DNA from: JAAYUD01 sp963676865
GTDB lineage: Bacteria > Bacteroidota > Bacteroidia > Bacteroidales > Bacteroidaceae
Direction of reading: 5' to 3'
DNA: 64,000 bases
NCBI GenBank assembly: GCA_963676865.2
Contig: CAXXSS010000001.1
Location: 806,001 to 870,000 of the forward strand
Part shown: positions 25,022 through 33,103 of the stretch, piece after piece
How positions within the stretch are numbered: position 1 is the stretch's first letter
Layout: each line of letters begins with the position of its first letter
Notes under the pieces: model-generated
Told to the model about the DNA's origin: nothing
The model's database searches: none
The model's input: only the letters and a program-made list of their open reading frames with translations
Program-made: the position numbers and the translations under genes

Positions 25022-27037
25022 ATGGAGCTAATAGATACCGACAATCAAAGTTTTCAGGAAGCGTTCAAGCTGATACAGCACACGCATCATTCTGTCTTTC
25101 TTACGGGTAAGGCAGGAACGGGAAAATCGACTTTCTTGCGGTACATTTGCCAAAGCACAAAGAAAAAGCACATCATATTGGCACCTACAGGTATCGCTGC
25201 CATAAATGCCGGCGGCAGTACGCTACATAGTTTCTTCAAATTGCCCTTCTATCCTTTGCTGCCTGACGATCCGAATCTTTCTAGTAGAGACAATCGAATA
25301 TACGAGTTTTTCAAATACGATAAGACTAAACGGAAAGTAATAGAAGAAGTAGAGCTGATTATTATTGACGAAATATCGATGGTAAGATCCGATATAATCG
25401 ATGCCATTGACAAAATACTTAGAATATTTTCTCACAACACCCACTCTCCTTTTGGAGGTAAGCAAATGTTATTGGTCGGAGACGTATTCCAACTCGAGCC
25501 CGTAGTCACAGCAGAAAATAGAGAACTTATAAACCGCTATTATCCTACTCCTTATTTCTTTTCGGCCCGAGTTTTTAATGAAATGAGCCTCGTATCTATC
25601 GAACTTCAGAAAGTATACCGACAGACCGATAAAGCATTTGTCAGTCTGCTCGACCATATCAGAAAGAATACGGTGGATAATGGAGACCTGCAACTCATCA
25701 ACGAAAGATATGGAGCCCCTGTGAAAAGCAGCGAAAAAGATATGTATATTACGCTCGCTACCCGACGCGAAACAGTAGATAACATCAACGACAAACGTTT
25801 AGCAGAGCTTGACGGCGATTTACTTACTTTCGAAGGTATCATCAACGGAGATTTTCCGGAAAGCAGCTTGCCTACGACAAAAGAGTTGAATATTAAAGTT
25901 GGCGCCCAAATTATCTTTATCAAAAACGATATGGAAAGACAATGGGTGAACGGTACAATAGGCATAATAGAAGGCTGGGACGAAGAAAACGAAACGCTAT
26001 ATATCATTACCGATGACGGCAGGCACTGCGACGTAAAGCGAGAGTTGTGGCGAAATATCAAATACACTTACGACGACAAAGAAAAAGTCATCAAAGAAAA
26101 AGAACTCGGCAATTATACTCAATATCCTATCAAGCTGGCCTGGGCTATCACCATACACAAGAGTCAAGGACTCACATTCAGTCGGGTCGTCATTGATTTG
26201 ACAGGCGGCGCATTTGCCGGAGGTCAAACCTATGTAGCCCTCTCGCGTTGTAGTTCGCTTGACGGTATCAGTTTGAACCGTAGCGTCAACCGCTCCGATA
26301 TTTTCGTACGCCCGGAGATTTCAAACTTCGCACAGCATTTCAACGATCAACAAGCCATAGACCGTGCCATGAAAAGTGCACAAGCCGATCTGCAATACAT
26401 CGCCGCATCGAAAGCCTTTGAGGAAGGGGACATGGAAGGATGTGTCAATCAGTTCATCAAAGCCATGCACTCTCGCTACGATATAGAAAAGCCGGTAGTT
26501 ACTCGCCTCATAAGACGTAAATTGAATGTTGTGAATGTGCTGCGCGATAAAGTAGAAAAGATACAGCATGAACTTGACGAGAGCCAAAATATGATGATGA
26601 AAGTGTCTGACGAATACTTAGCTTTGGGAGATGCCTGTATTAATGAAGCACACGAAGAAGATGCCGCCATTGCGAACTATAACAAAGCCATAAATCTCAA
26701 TCCTAAATCGATAAAAGCTTATGTGCAAAGAGGCAGAGCGTTGGAAACGTCAAACACACACCAAGCCCTCGAGAGCTACAGTAAAGCGATAGCATTAAGT
26801 CCTCAATATTTTGATGCATTCTATTTCAGAGGATGCCTCAGACTCAAGTTGCACGACTCGGCAGGCGCCATCTCTGATTTTGACAAGGCAACAACAATTG
26901 ATCAATATCATCCTGACGCTCACGAAAAGTTTGGCGACGCGCTAATGATGGCAGGCAAAGAAGATGCCGCCAATATTCAGTGGGCACTTGCCGAACGAAT
27001 GGCAAAACGCCAACTTAAAAGGAAGAAAAAGAAATAA
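25022..27037 (+). CDS. Pif1/RecD-like SF1 helicase with C-terminal TPR repeats
   Basis: The 671-residue protein starts at MELIDTDNQS; an earlier TTG overlaps the HAD stop and is unlikely. Helicase motifs are GKAGTGKSTFLRY (29-41, Walker A), LIIIDEISMVRSD (Walker B), GDVFQLEPV, and the C-terminal WAITIHKSQGLTF and TYVALSRC. The final 130 residues form TPR units (YLALGDACINEAHEEDAAIA, AYVQRGRALETSNTHQALES, YFDAFYFRGCLRLKLHDSAG). Pif1-like helicases unwind DNA with 5'-3' polarity, often at G-quadruplexes or stalled forks. The TPR part probably binds a protein partner. The C-terminus is Lys-rich. Confidence 0.9.
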   Translation: MELIDTDNQSFQEAFKLIQHTHHSVFLTGKAGTGKSTFLRYICQSTKKKHIILAPTGIAAINAGGSTLHSFFKLPFYPLLPDDPNLSSRDNRIYEFFKYDKTKRKVIEEVELIIIDEISMVRSDIIDAIDKILRIFSHNTHSPFGGKQMLLVGDVFQLEPVVTAENRELINRYYPTPYFFSARVFNEMSLVSIELQKVYRQTDKAFVSLLDHIRKNTVDNGDLQLINERYGAPVKSSEKDMYITLATRRETVDNINDKRLAELDGDLLTFEGIINGDFPESSLPTTKELNIKVGAQIIFIKNDMERQWVNGTIGIIEGWDEENETLYIITDDGRHCDVKRELWRNIKYTYDDKEKVIKEKELGNYTQYPIKLAWAITIHKSQGLTFSRVVIDLTGGAFAGGQTYVALSRCSSLDGISLNRSVNRSDIFVRPEISNFAQHFNDQQAIDRAMKSAQADLQYIAASKAFEEGDMEGCVNQFIKAMHSRYDIEKPVVTRLIRRKLNVVNVLRDKVEKIQHELDESQNMMMKVSDEYLALGDACINEAHEEDAAIANYNKAINLNPKSIKAYVQRGRALETSNTHQALESYSKAIALSPQYFDAFYFRGCLRLKLHDSAGAISDFDKATTIDQYHPDAHEKFGDALMMAGKEDAANIQWALAERMAKRQLKRKKKK

Positions 27038-27053
27038 AACAAATATACCAGCC

Positions 27054-28961
27054 ATGAGAAACAAAAATCTATTAAGTATAGCATGTGCAACGGCACTGCT
27101 ACTTTCTTGTCAATCGAACAAAAGTTTCGAGGTCGTTGTTGCCGGTGGAGGAGCCAGCGGAACTTGTGCCGCCATACAAAGTGCCAGGTTAGGCACCAAA
27201 ACATTATTAATAGAACGTACTGCATGGCTTGGGGGAATGCTTACATCGGCCGGCGTCAGTGCTGTCGACGGAGATTATCATCTGCCAAGCGGATTATGGG
27301 GAGAGTTTCGCGATGCTTTAACTAACCATTATGGTTCATTGGATGCCCTAAAGACCGGATGGGTAAGTAATGTACTCTTCGAACCGTCGGTAGGGAATGA
27401 GATATTCAACAAATGGGCTGCTGCGGAGCCTCAGTTAAAATGCTGTTTCAATACTTCTATCGAGGAAGTTGTAAGAACAAGCAATGGCTGGAAGCTCAAA
27501 ATTAGGAAGAAAGGCAAACGGCAAACAGTAAAAACTTCTTATCTTATTGATGCAACCGAATTGGGAGACGTTGCTAAGGCGGCAGGGCTACCTTATCACG
27601 CTGGCATGGATAGTAATAAAGATACCGGAGAACCTCAAGCTCCGGACAAAGAGAATAACATCGTACAAGATCTAACTTATGCTATCACTGTCAAGAAGTT
27701 CGATACACCGCAACTTATAGCAAGGCCGAAAGACTATGACCCGTTGGAGTTCCGCAATTGTTGCACCTGTCAATACAATGATTCGACTGCAAAAGGACAT
27801 CTTTGGTCGCCCGAAATGATGTTGTCATACGGGCAATTGCCCAATGGTAAGTATATGCTCAATTGGTCTGAAAATGGTAATGACTTTTATTTGAACGATA
27901 TTGAATGTACTCAAGCTCAAAGAGACTCTCTTGAGAATGGTGCTAAGGCCAAAAGTATACGCTACCTTTATTTCCTGCAACACGAAGTGGGAATGACGAA
28001 CTTAGGTTTAGCCGATGAATACCCCACTGCCGATCATTTTCCATTAATGCCTTATTATAGAGAAGGAAGACGATTCGAAGGCGTCGTGCGGTTCACGCTA
28101 AACGACATCTCGGCTCCCTATTCGCAAGACAAACCGTTATACCGTACAGCTATCGCAGTAGGCGATTATCCGGTAGACCATCATCATCATGAGTACAAAG
28201 GTTCGGACATTCCAACCATCAAATTCCCCATGATACCCTCTTATGGAATACCGCTCGGTGTAGTCATACCTCAAAAGGAAGACCGCCTGTTGCTGGCAGA
28301 AAAAGCCGTTTCGGTAACAAACCTAGTGAATGGAACTACACGTTTACAACCGGTTGTCATGCAATTGGGACAGGTTGCAGCCGTTGTAGCATGCCTAGCG
28401 CTGAAACATCATTGCACTCCCAGAGAGGTTTCTGTTCATGAAGTACAAAACGTACTACTCGATAACGGCAACTACCTACTCCCTTATCTTGACGTAGAAA
28501 AGACAGACCCGACATTCAAATCCCTTCAACGTATCGGAGTAATGGGCATTTTGCATGGCATAGGAAAACATATCGATTGGTCCAACGAAACATGGATCAA
28601 TGCCGACAGTCTATTATACAGCAATGAGCTAGAAGGATTGGCAAGTGTATATCCTACGTGGAAAGCAGAACCAAACAATCATGCAGCGGTCACACTAAAA
28701 GCATTAACGGACATTATAAAAGAAATTGGAGACCAAAATCATCTTTCTCCTTTTTCAAGCCAAACCATAGATCAACAAGTTAGCGATATTTACCATCGCT
28801 TCAAACTTGGCAATCCCGAATACGAGCGACCTATTACCCGCAAACAGGCGGCAGTATTGATAGATCAGCTTTTGCATCCGTTTGAAACAATCGATGTCAA
28901 TCTATACGGAAAGTTTTCTGCTTCCACTGCAAAATATATATATACTCAGAAATTCCATTAA
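27054..28961 (+). CDS. FAD-dependent oxidoreductase, predicted lipoprotein
   Basis: This 635-residue protein starts at MRNKNLLSIA, 16 bp after the helicase gene. The N-terminus is a lipoprotein signal with lipobox LLSC (Cys19). It is followed directly by the FAD motif VVVAGGGASGTCAAIQSARLG and AWLGGMLTSAGVSAVDG. IDATELGDVAKAAGLPYHAG and ALAVGDYPVD-like segments match the FAD_oxidored family (often described as xanthan lyase or glucose-inhibited-division-A-like in Bacteroides). The FAD site lies close to the lipid anchor. The substrate is unknown, although relatives often sit in sugar-acid or glycan loci. Confidence 0.87.
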   Translation: MRNKNLLSIACATALLLSCQSNKSFEVVVAGGGASGTCAAIQSARLGTKTLLIERTAWLGGMLTSAGVSAVDGDYHLPSGLWGEFRDALTNHYGSLDALKTGWVSNVLFEPSVGNEIFNKWAAAEPQLKCCFNTSIEEVVRTSNGWKLKIRKKGKRQTVKTSYLIDATELGDVAKAAGLPYHAGMDSNKDTGEPQAPDKENNIVQDLTYAITVKKFDTPQLIARPKDYDPLEFRNCCTCQYNDSTAKGHLWSPEMMLSYGQLPNGKYMLNWSENGNDFYLNDIECTQAQRDSLENGAKAKSIRYLYFLQHEVGMTNLGLADEYPTADHFPLMPYYREGRRFEGVVRFTLNDISAPYSQDKPLYRTAIAVGDYPVDHHHHEYKGSDIPTIKFPMIPSYGIPLGVVIPQKEDRLLLAEKAVSVTNLVNGTTRLQPVVMQLGQVAAVVACLALKHHCTPREVSVHEVQNVLLDNGNYLLPYLDVEKTDPTFKSLQRIGVMGILHGIGKHIDWSNETWINADSLLYSNELEGLASVYPTWKAEPNNHAAVTLKALTDIIKEIGDQNHLSPFSSQTIDQQVSDIYHRFKLGNPEYERPITRKQAAVLIDQLLHPFETIDVNLYGKFSASTAKYIYTQKFH

Positions 28962-29060
28962 TTCAATAAGCAATAACAGTAGAGGGCACTTACACTTTTT
29001 CTTCTTTAAACTTAGGCTCAATTATTTTGCCTTTGCAGCACCATGATTATCATTTTTGTG

Positions 29061-29068
29061 TAACTTTG
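29061..29068 (+). promoter_or_regulatory. -7 box of the TlpA-like gene
   Basis: TAACTTTG matches the consensus, 36 bases before the start codon. Confidence 0.5.
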
Positions 29069-29104
29069 CCCCCTCTCAAACAACCGATATAAACATTAAC
29101 GACA

Positions 29105-29584
29105 ATGAAAAAAGTTATTTTATTCTTTATGCTAATCCTGTCTGTTGCAGGTATTGACGCTCAGTCGCTCAAAGTAGCTCCGAGTTTTACGATGAATACG
29201 CCGGATGGTAAAAGCGTTGTCCTTGCCGACTACGTCAAAGGGCACAAGGCTGTACTTATTGATTTTTGGGCATCGTGGTGCGTACCTTGCCGCAAAGAAG
29301 GGAAAAATGTAAAAGCCATCTATGCCGATTATCACGACAAAGGATTTGAAGTACTCAGTGTTTCGATGGATAATGATGCTGCTAAATGGAAAAAAGCAAT
29401 TGAAGAAGAAGGTTATCCATGGACGCAAGTTTCTGATCTGAAAGCATTCAAGTCACCTATTTGCAAACAATACAGTATTATGAGCGTACCCTGCCTATAC
29501 TTGGTTGATGAAAACTTAAACGTTATTGCTATCAATCTAAGAGGTGAAGCTCTACGCAATAAAGTTGCAGAGATTTGCAAATAA
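29105..29584 (+). CDS. TlpA/thioredoxin-like periplasmic protein
   Basis: The 159-residue protein has a signal peptide (cleavage expected near GIDAQ, residues 16-20) and a thioredoxin-fold domain. The redox site is FWASWCVPCRKEG with Cys59 and Cys62, and the cis-proline loop is SIMSVPCLYLVDE. It most resembles the TlpA/ResA or AhpC-like group that reduces disulfides in the periplasm, for example on cytochrome apoproteins. No obvious partner gene lies beside it. A hairpin terminator follows, shared with the convergent acetyltransferase gene. Confidence 0.92.
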   Translation: MKKVILFFMLILSVAGIDAQSLKVAPSFTMNTPDGKSVVLADYVKGHKAVLIDFWASWCVPCRKEGKNVKAIYADYHDKGFEVLSVSMDNDAAKWKKAIEEEGYPWTQVSDLKAFKSPICKQYSIMSVPCLYLVDENLNVIAINLRGEALRNKVAEICK

Positions 29585-29616
29585 CATCAAAATCAAAGAT
29601 CTTTACTAGAAAATAG

Positions 29617-29647
29617 AAGCTATTAAATGGGCATCATTTAATAGCTT
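29617..29647. terminator. Hairpin shared by the convergent TlpA-like and acetyltransferase genes
   Basis: Twelve-bp perfect arms (AAGCTATTAAAT and complement) enclose a 7-base loop. The right arm overlaps the end of the acetyltransferase gene. Confidence 0.65.
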
Positions 29648-30182
29648 TCGCAGGATTACCGGCAACGGTAGTATCCGACGGAACGTTCTTCGTCACAACA
29701 CTACCGGCGCCGATAATACATCGATCGCCGATTGTCACTCCCGGCAAAATAATACTTCCACCGCCTATCCAACAATCGTCGCCTATAGTAACGGGCGATG
29801 CGGTTTCTTTTGTCTGCCGCCGTTCCAAATAATTCATGGGGTGATGGGGAGTATAAATTTGAACATTCGGACCTATCAAGGTGTGACTTCCTATGGTAAT
29901 GACTGCTCCATCAAGAAAAGTGCAATTAAAGTTAATAAAACAATGTTCTCCTACAACAATGCCATCACCATAATCGCAATAAAAAGGTGGAGTTATACTC
30001 GAGCTGTCTGATAGATGAGGAACTAATTGTTTGATGACATTACGATATTCAGGTGAATGAAGATAGGTTTGGTTATTAAGTTGGGCTATTAATTGCTTAG
30101 CCCTATCGAGCCGAGCCCGTAGTGCGGGATCCGAAGTATCGGCAAGTAGTCCGCTACGCATTTTTTGAAATTCAGTAAGCAT
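29634..30182 (-). CDS. Maltose/galactoside-type O-acetyltransferase
   Basis: The 182-residue protein has the Maa N-terminal domain (MRSGLLADTSDPALRARLDR, QLNNQTYLHSPEYRNVIKQL) and a left-handed beta-helix of hexapeptide repeats: IGSHTLIGPNVQIYTPHHPM, ITIGDDCWIGGGSIILPGVT and IGAGSVVTKNVP. His in YTPHHPMNY is the catalytic base of this group. The enzyme transfers acetyl from acetyl-CoA to sugar hydroxyls in the cytoplasm; the natural acceptor is unknown. It diverges from trpS with overlapping promoter elements in the 75-bp gap. Confidence 0.93.
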   Translation of the reverse strand: MLTEFQKMRSGLLADTSDPALRARLDRAKQLIAQLNNQTYLHSPEYRNVIKQLVPHLSDSSSITPPFYCDYGDGIVVGEHCFINFNCTFLDGAVITIGSHTLIGPNVQIYTPHHPMNYLERRQTKETASPVTIGDDCWIGGGSIILPGVTIGDRCIIGAGSVVTKNVPSDTTVAGNPAKAIK

Positions 30183-30194
30183 AATCTCTATCTT

Positions 30195-30226
30195 TTTGCA
30201 AAAGTAATAATATTATTGTACTTTTG
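30195..30226 (+). promoter_or_regulatory. Promoter of trpS, overlapping a divergent -7 box
   Basis: TTTG at 30195-30198 and TACTTTTG at 30219-30226 are 20 bases apart, matching the consensus. On the minus strand TACTTTTG at 30199-30206 could serve the acetyltransferase gene. Confidence 0.65.
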
Positions 30227-30256
30227 CAGCGTTTAAAATATATAATGTTGAATAAT

Positions 30257-31246
30257 ATGGAAACTGTATTAAGCGGGATTCGCCCAACCGGTAACTTACA
30301 TTTGGGCAACTATTTTGGAGCAGTGAAAAGTTTTGTACAAATGCAAAACGAGTACGATTGTTACTTTTTCATTGCTGATTGGCACTCTTTGACGACGTGC
30401 CCCAAACCCGAAGATATACAGCGTAGCGTCCGCACTATTCTGGTAGAATACTTAGCTTGCGGTATCGACCCCGAGAAAGCGACTATTTATATGCAAAGCG
30501 ATGTGAAAGAAATTCTTGAATTATATCTTTTCTTTAACATGAATGCTTACCTCGGAGAACTGGAGCGCACAACTACCTTTAAAGAAAAAGCACGTAAACA
30601 GCCCGATAACGTTAATGCCGGACTATTGACTTATCCTACGCTTATGGCTGCAGATATTTTGATTCATAAAGCTGACAAAGTTCCTGTAGGGAAAGATCAG
30701 GAGCAGAATATGGAGATGGCACGCCGATTTGCACGTCGGTTCAATACAATGTACGGAGTGGAATTCTTCAAAGAACCCCAATCGTTCTACTTTTCAGAAA
30801 AGGCTCTCAAGGTTCCTGGACTCGATGGTTCTGGTAAAATGGGCAAATCGGAAGGCAATTGTATCTACTTGAAAGATGAACCGGATGTTATCCGCAAGAA
30901 AGTGATGAAAGCCGTAACAGATAGTGGTCCACAAGAGCCAAACAGTGCGAAGCCGGAAGTAATAGAAAACCTTTTCACGTTCCTCAGCATCGTATCAGAA
31001 AAAGAAACTTACGACTACTTTAATGAGAAATGGAATGACTGTTCTATACGCTACGGAGACCTTAAGAAGAAGATAGCTGAAGACATCGTAGCTTTCAATA
31101 CTCCGATTCGCGAGAAAATTCAAGAATTCTCGGCCAATCAAGCACTCCTTGATAAAATCATCAACGAAGGTGCCGACAAGGCACGCGAACATGTACAGAA
31201 AACGATGCGTGAAGTCAGAGAAATAGTAGGGTTCAGAACTTATTAA
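30257..31246 (+). CDS. trpS: Tryptophanyl-tRNA synthetase
   Basis: This class I aminoacyl-tRNA synthetase charges tRNA(Trp). The HIGH equivalent is GNLHLGNYFG and the KMSKS equivalent is SGKMGKSEGN. Further signatures are ADWHSLTT, YPTLMAADILIHKADKVPVG and DQEQNMEMARRFA. The start is placed at METVLSGIRPTGN (330 residues), where homology to the family begins; another ATG lies 12 bases upstream. It is a single-gene unit with its own promoter and a hairpin terminator 30 bp after its stop. Confidence 0.96.
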   Translation: METVLSGIRPTGNLHLGNYFGAVKSFVQMQNEYDCYFFIADWHSLTTCPKPEDIQRSVRTILVEYLACGIDPEKATIYMQSDVKEILELYLFFNMNAYLGELERTTTFKEKARKQPDNVNAGLLTYPTLMAADILIHKADKVPVGKDQEQNMEMARRFARRFNTMYGVEFFKEPQSFYFSEKALKVPGLDGSGKMGKSEGNCIYLKDEPDVIRKKVMKAVTDSGPQEPNSAKPEVIENLFTFLSIVSEKETYDYFNEKWNDCSIRYGDLKKKIAEDIVAFNTPIREKIQEFSANQALLDKIINEGADKAREHVQKTMREVREIVGFRTY

Positions 31247-31275
31247 GGCTACCCTATCTTATTATAAACCATTAT

Positions 31276-31316
31276 AAAGGAGCATTTGCAAGCACAGTAG
31301 ATACTCCTTTATTTTT
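31276..31316 (+). terminator. Terminator after trpS
   Basis: AAAGGAG and CTCCTTT arms with a 21-base loop are followed by ATTTTTT. Confidence 0.65.
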
Positions 31317-31415
31317 TCTATCAATTTTATTCACAGTGCTTCGCTTCAAGTCGCTTTCCAAAGGCCCTTTTTGTCGCCATGACTGTATATCAAAAGATGC
31401 GATAGCCATTACATT

Positions 31416-31449
31416 AAAAAGGAAGCATATCCCTTGAAGATACGCTTCC
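31416..31449 (-). terminator. Terminator of the orphan SusCD operon
   Basis: On the minus strand GGAAGCGTATC pairs with GATATGCTTCC (one wobble) and TTTTT follows. Confidence 0.85.
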
Positions 31450-31480
31450 CTATTAATTTTACTATTAAATTTTTAAGCTT

Positions 31481-33091
31481 CTAGAAGTTATTGGCAGGAG
31501 CTGTTCCTTTTGCATAGGTTTTACCATCACCTGCAAGCGACCACCATACACCGTATTGTTCACGCTTTGCGTAGTTACTAGAATTCTTTTGGAAAGCAGA
31601 CGGAATATTACCGTTATTATAATCATATTCATTATCAGGATAAGAAATGCGTTGAATCCAATTACCGACAGTAACAAGAGCATTCGCCGTTACCTGTGGA
31701 TAAGTCAAATCATCTGGATATCCCGTTCTTCTGAATTCTGACCAGCCCTCTTGGCTATTAGGAAAGAGAGCAATCCATTTCTGAACAGCAATAAGTTTCA
31801 GCTTAGCTTCATTGTTAGTAGCCGAAGACCATGTTGGCAATCCATTAATATAGGTTTCTATATCCGTATCGCTTATATTGGCAGTACCACTATTGGCTAC
31901 AACTTCTTGCATAGATGCTGTAATACCTGCTTCATAAAAAGATTTTGGATCTCCACCAATCAATCCTCTTAAAGCAGCTTCAGCTTGCAAGAAGCAAACT
32001 TCTGAATAATTCATTATCGGATAATACAAACGATTATTAACATCAACTTTTTCATCAAATTTGAAGAAACCTTTATTACTTACATTAATGGTTGCATAAT
32101 TTCCCCAACTATACCCAGAAGGAAGAGCTGTCAAACCATTTTGCAAACCAACATATCCAAGCAGGCCAGGAGTAAACCACAACGGTGCGCGAGGATCAAG
32201 GGTATTGGTGCGAGTATAGCTAGAGGTACCCCCTTGCATATAATTCATGAAGTCCATATCGGTCGTTGCATTATTCCAACTCGTTATAATACGGTCATAG
32301 TAATCTTCCCAAATAGAAGCGTCGCATGTGACGTGAGCATTATCTGCAATAGAAGTAAATACGCCGCCGGCAACAGCTTTTGCCGCATAGGTCTGGGCAT
32401 CACCCTTATCTACATTTGAAATGCGTATTGCCATACGGAGCATTAATGAATAAGCAAACTTTCTCCATTTATTGATACGAGTAGACCAATCATAAGTATT
32501 ACCATATCCATAAATTAAATCATTATTACCCGGATCATATTGGGTCCCACTCAAATTAGTCATGGCGGTACAATCGGCATCAAGGCGCTTCAACAAGTCC
32601 AAATAAATATCTTTCTGGGACATATAAGCCACTGGCGTTTTTTTGCTACAACCTTTATAAGGAAGATCCCCCCAACGGTCGGTAACACGTTGCCACATGT
32701 AGCAATTAAAAATGTCATTCATGGATTTCATGGCAACTTTACCAGTAGAGCTACCACAAATAGAGTCGATATCCAAAAATTCTTTCTGACGTTCATCATA
32801 ATGTTCCCACCAACCACAGTTGGCCCAATCATCACGATATTCAAAATATCCAGTACTAAAACCCGAAGTGCAATTAGCAAAATAATGAGCATACTCATCA
32901 TCGTATAGGTTATAATTCCGTTGATAATCAGCAGACATTCCTTTCCAAATTTCTCGAGCAAAAACGGACTGCATGGAAAGATTCTCTTGAAGCAAAGACG
33001 TTGTTGATATATTCATATTATCAAATCCGTCAGTACAGCTTGACAATAAGACTAAGCATCCAATAATTATAGGTATAAATATTTTTTTCAT
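31481..33091 (-). CDS. SusD/RagB family outer-membrane lipoprotein
   Basis: The 536-residue protein has a lipoprotein signal with LSSC (Cys19) followed by TDGFDNMN. The core matches the SusD-like_2 group: AREIWKGMSADYQRNYNLYDDEYAHYF, NDIFNCYMWQRVTDRWGDLPY, MRMAIRISNVDKGDAQTYAAKAV, YPIMNYSEVCFLQAEAALRG and QEGWSEFRRTGYPDDL. SusD proteins sit over the matching SusC barrel at the cell surface and capture ligand. It follows its SusC gene after 12 bp. With no enzymes beside it, the ligand (glycan, peptide or other) is unknown. SusD-like_2 members are often found in such enzyme-free pairs. Confidence 0.93.
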   Translation of the reverse strand: MKKIFIPIIIGCLVLLSSCTDGFDNMNISTTSLLQENLSMQSVFAREIWKGMSADYQRNYNLYDDEYAHYFANCTSGFSTGYFEYRDDWANCGWWEHYDERQKEFLDIDSICGSSTGKVAMKSMNDIFNCYMWQRVTDRWGDLPYKGCSKKTPVAYMSQKDIYLDLLKRLDADCTAMTNLSGTQYDPGNNDLIYGYGNTYDWSTRINKWRKFAYSLMLRMAIRISNVDKGDAQTYAAKAVAGGVFTSIADNAHVTCDASIWEDYYDRIITSWNNATTDMDFMNYMQGGTSSYTRTNTLDPRAPLWFTPGLLGYVGLQNGLTALPSGYSWGNYATINVSNKGFFKFDEKVDVNNRLYYPIMNYSEVCFLQAEAALRGLIGGDPKSFYEAGITASMQEVVANSGTANISDTDIETYINGLPTWSSATNNEAKLKLIAVQKWIALFPNSQEGWSEFRRTGYPDDLTYPQVTANALVTVGNWIQRISYPDNEYDYNNGNIPSAFQKNSSNYAKREQYGVWWSLAGDGKTYAKGTAPANNF

Positions 33092-33103
33092 GATTTATCG
33101 TTA

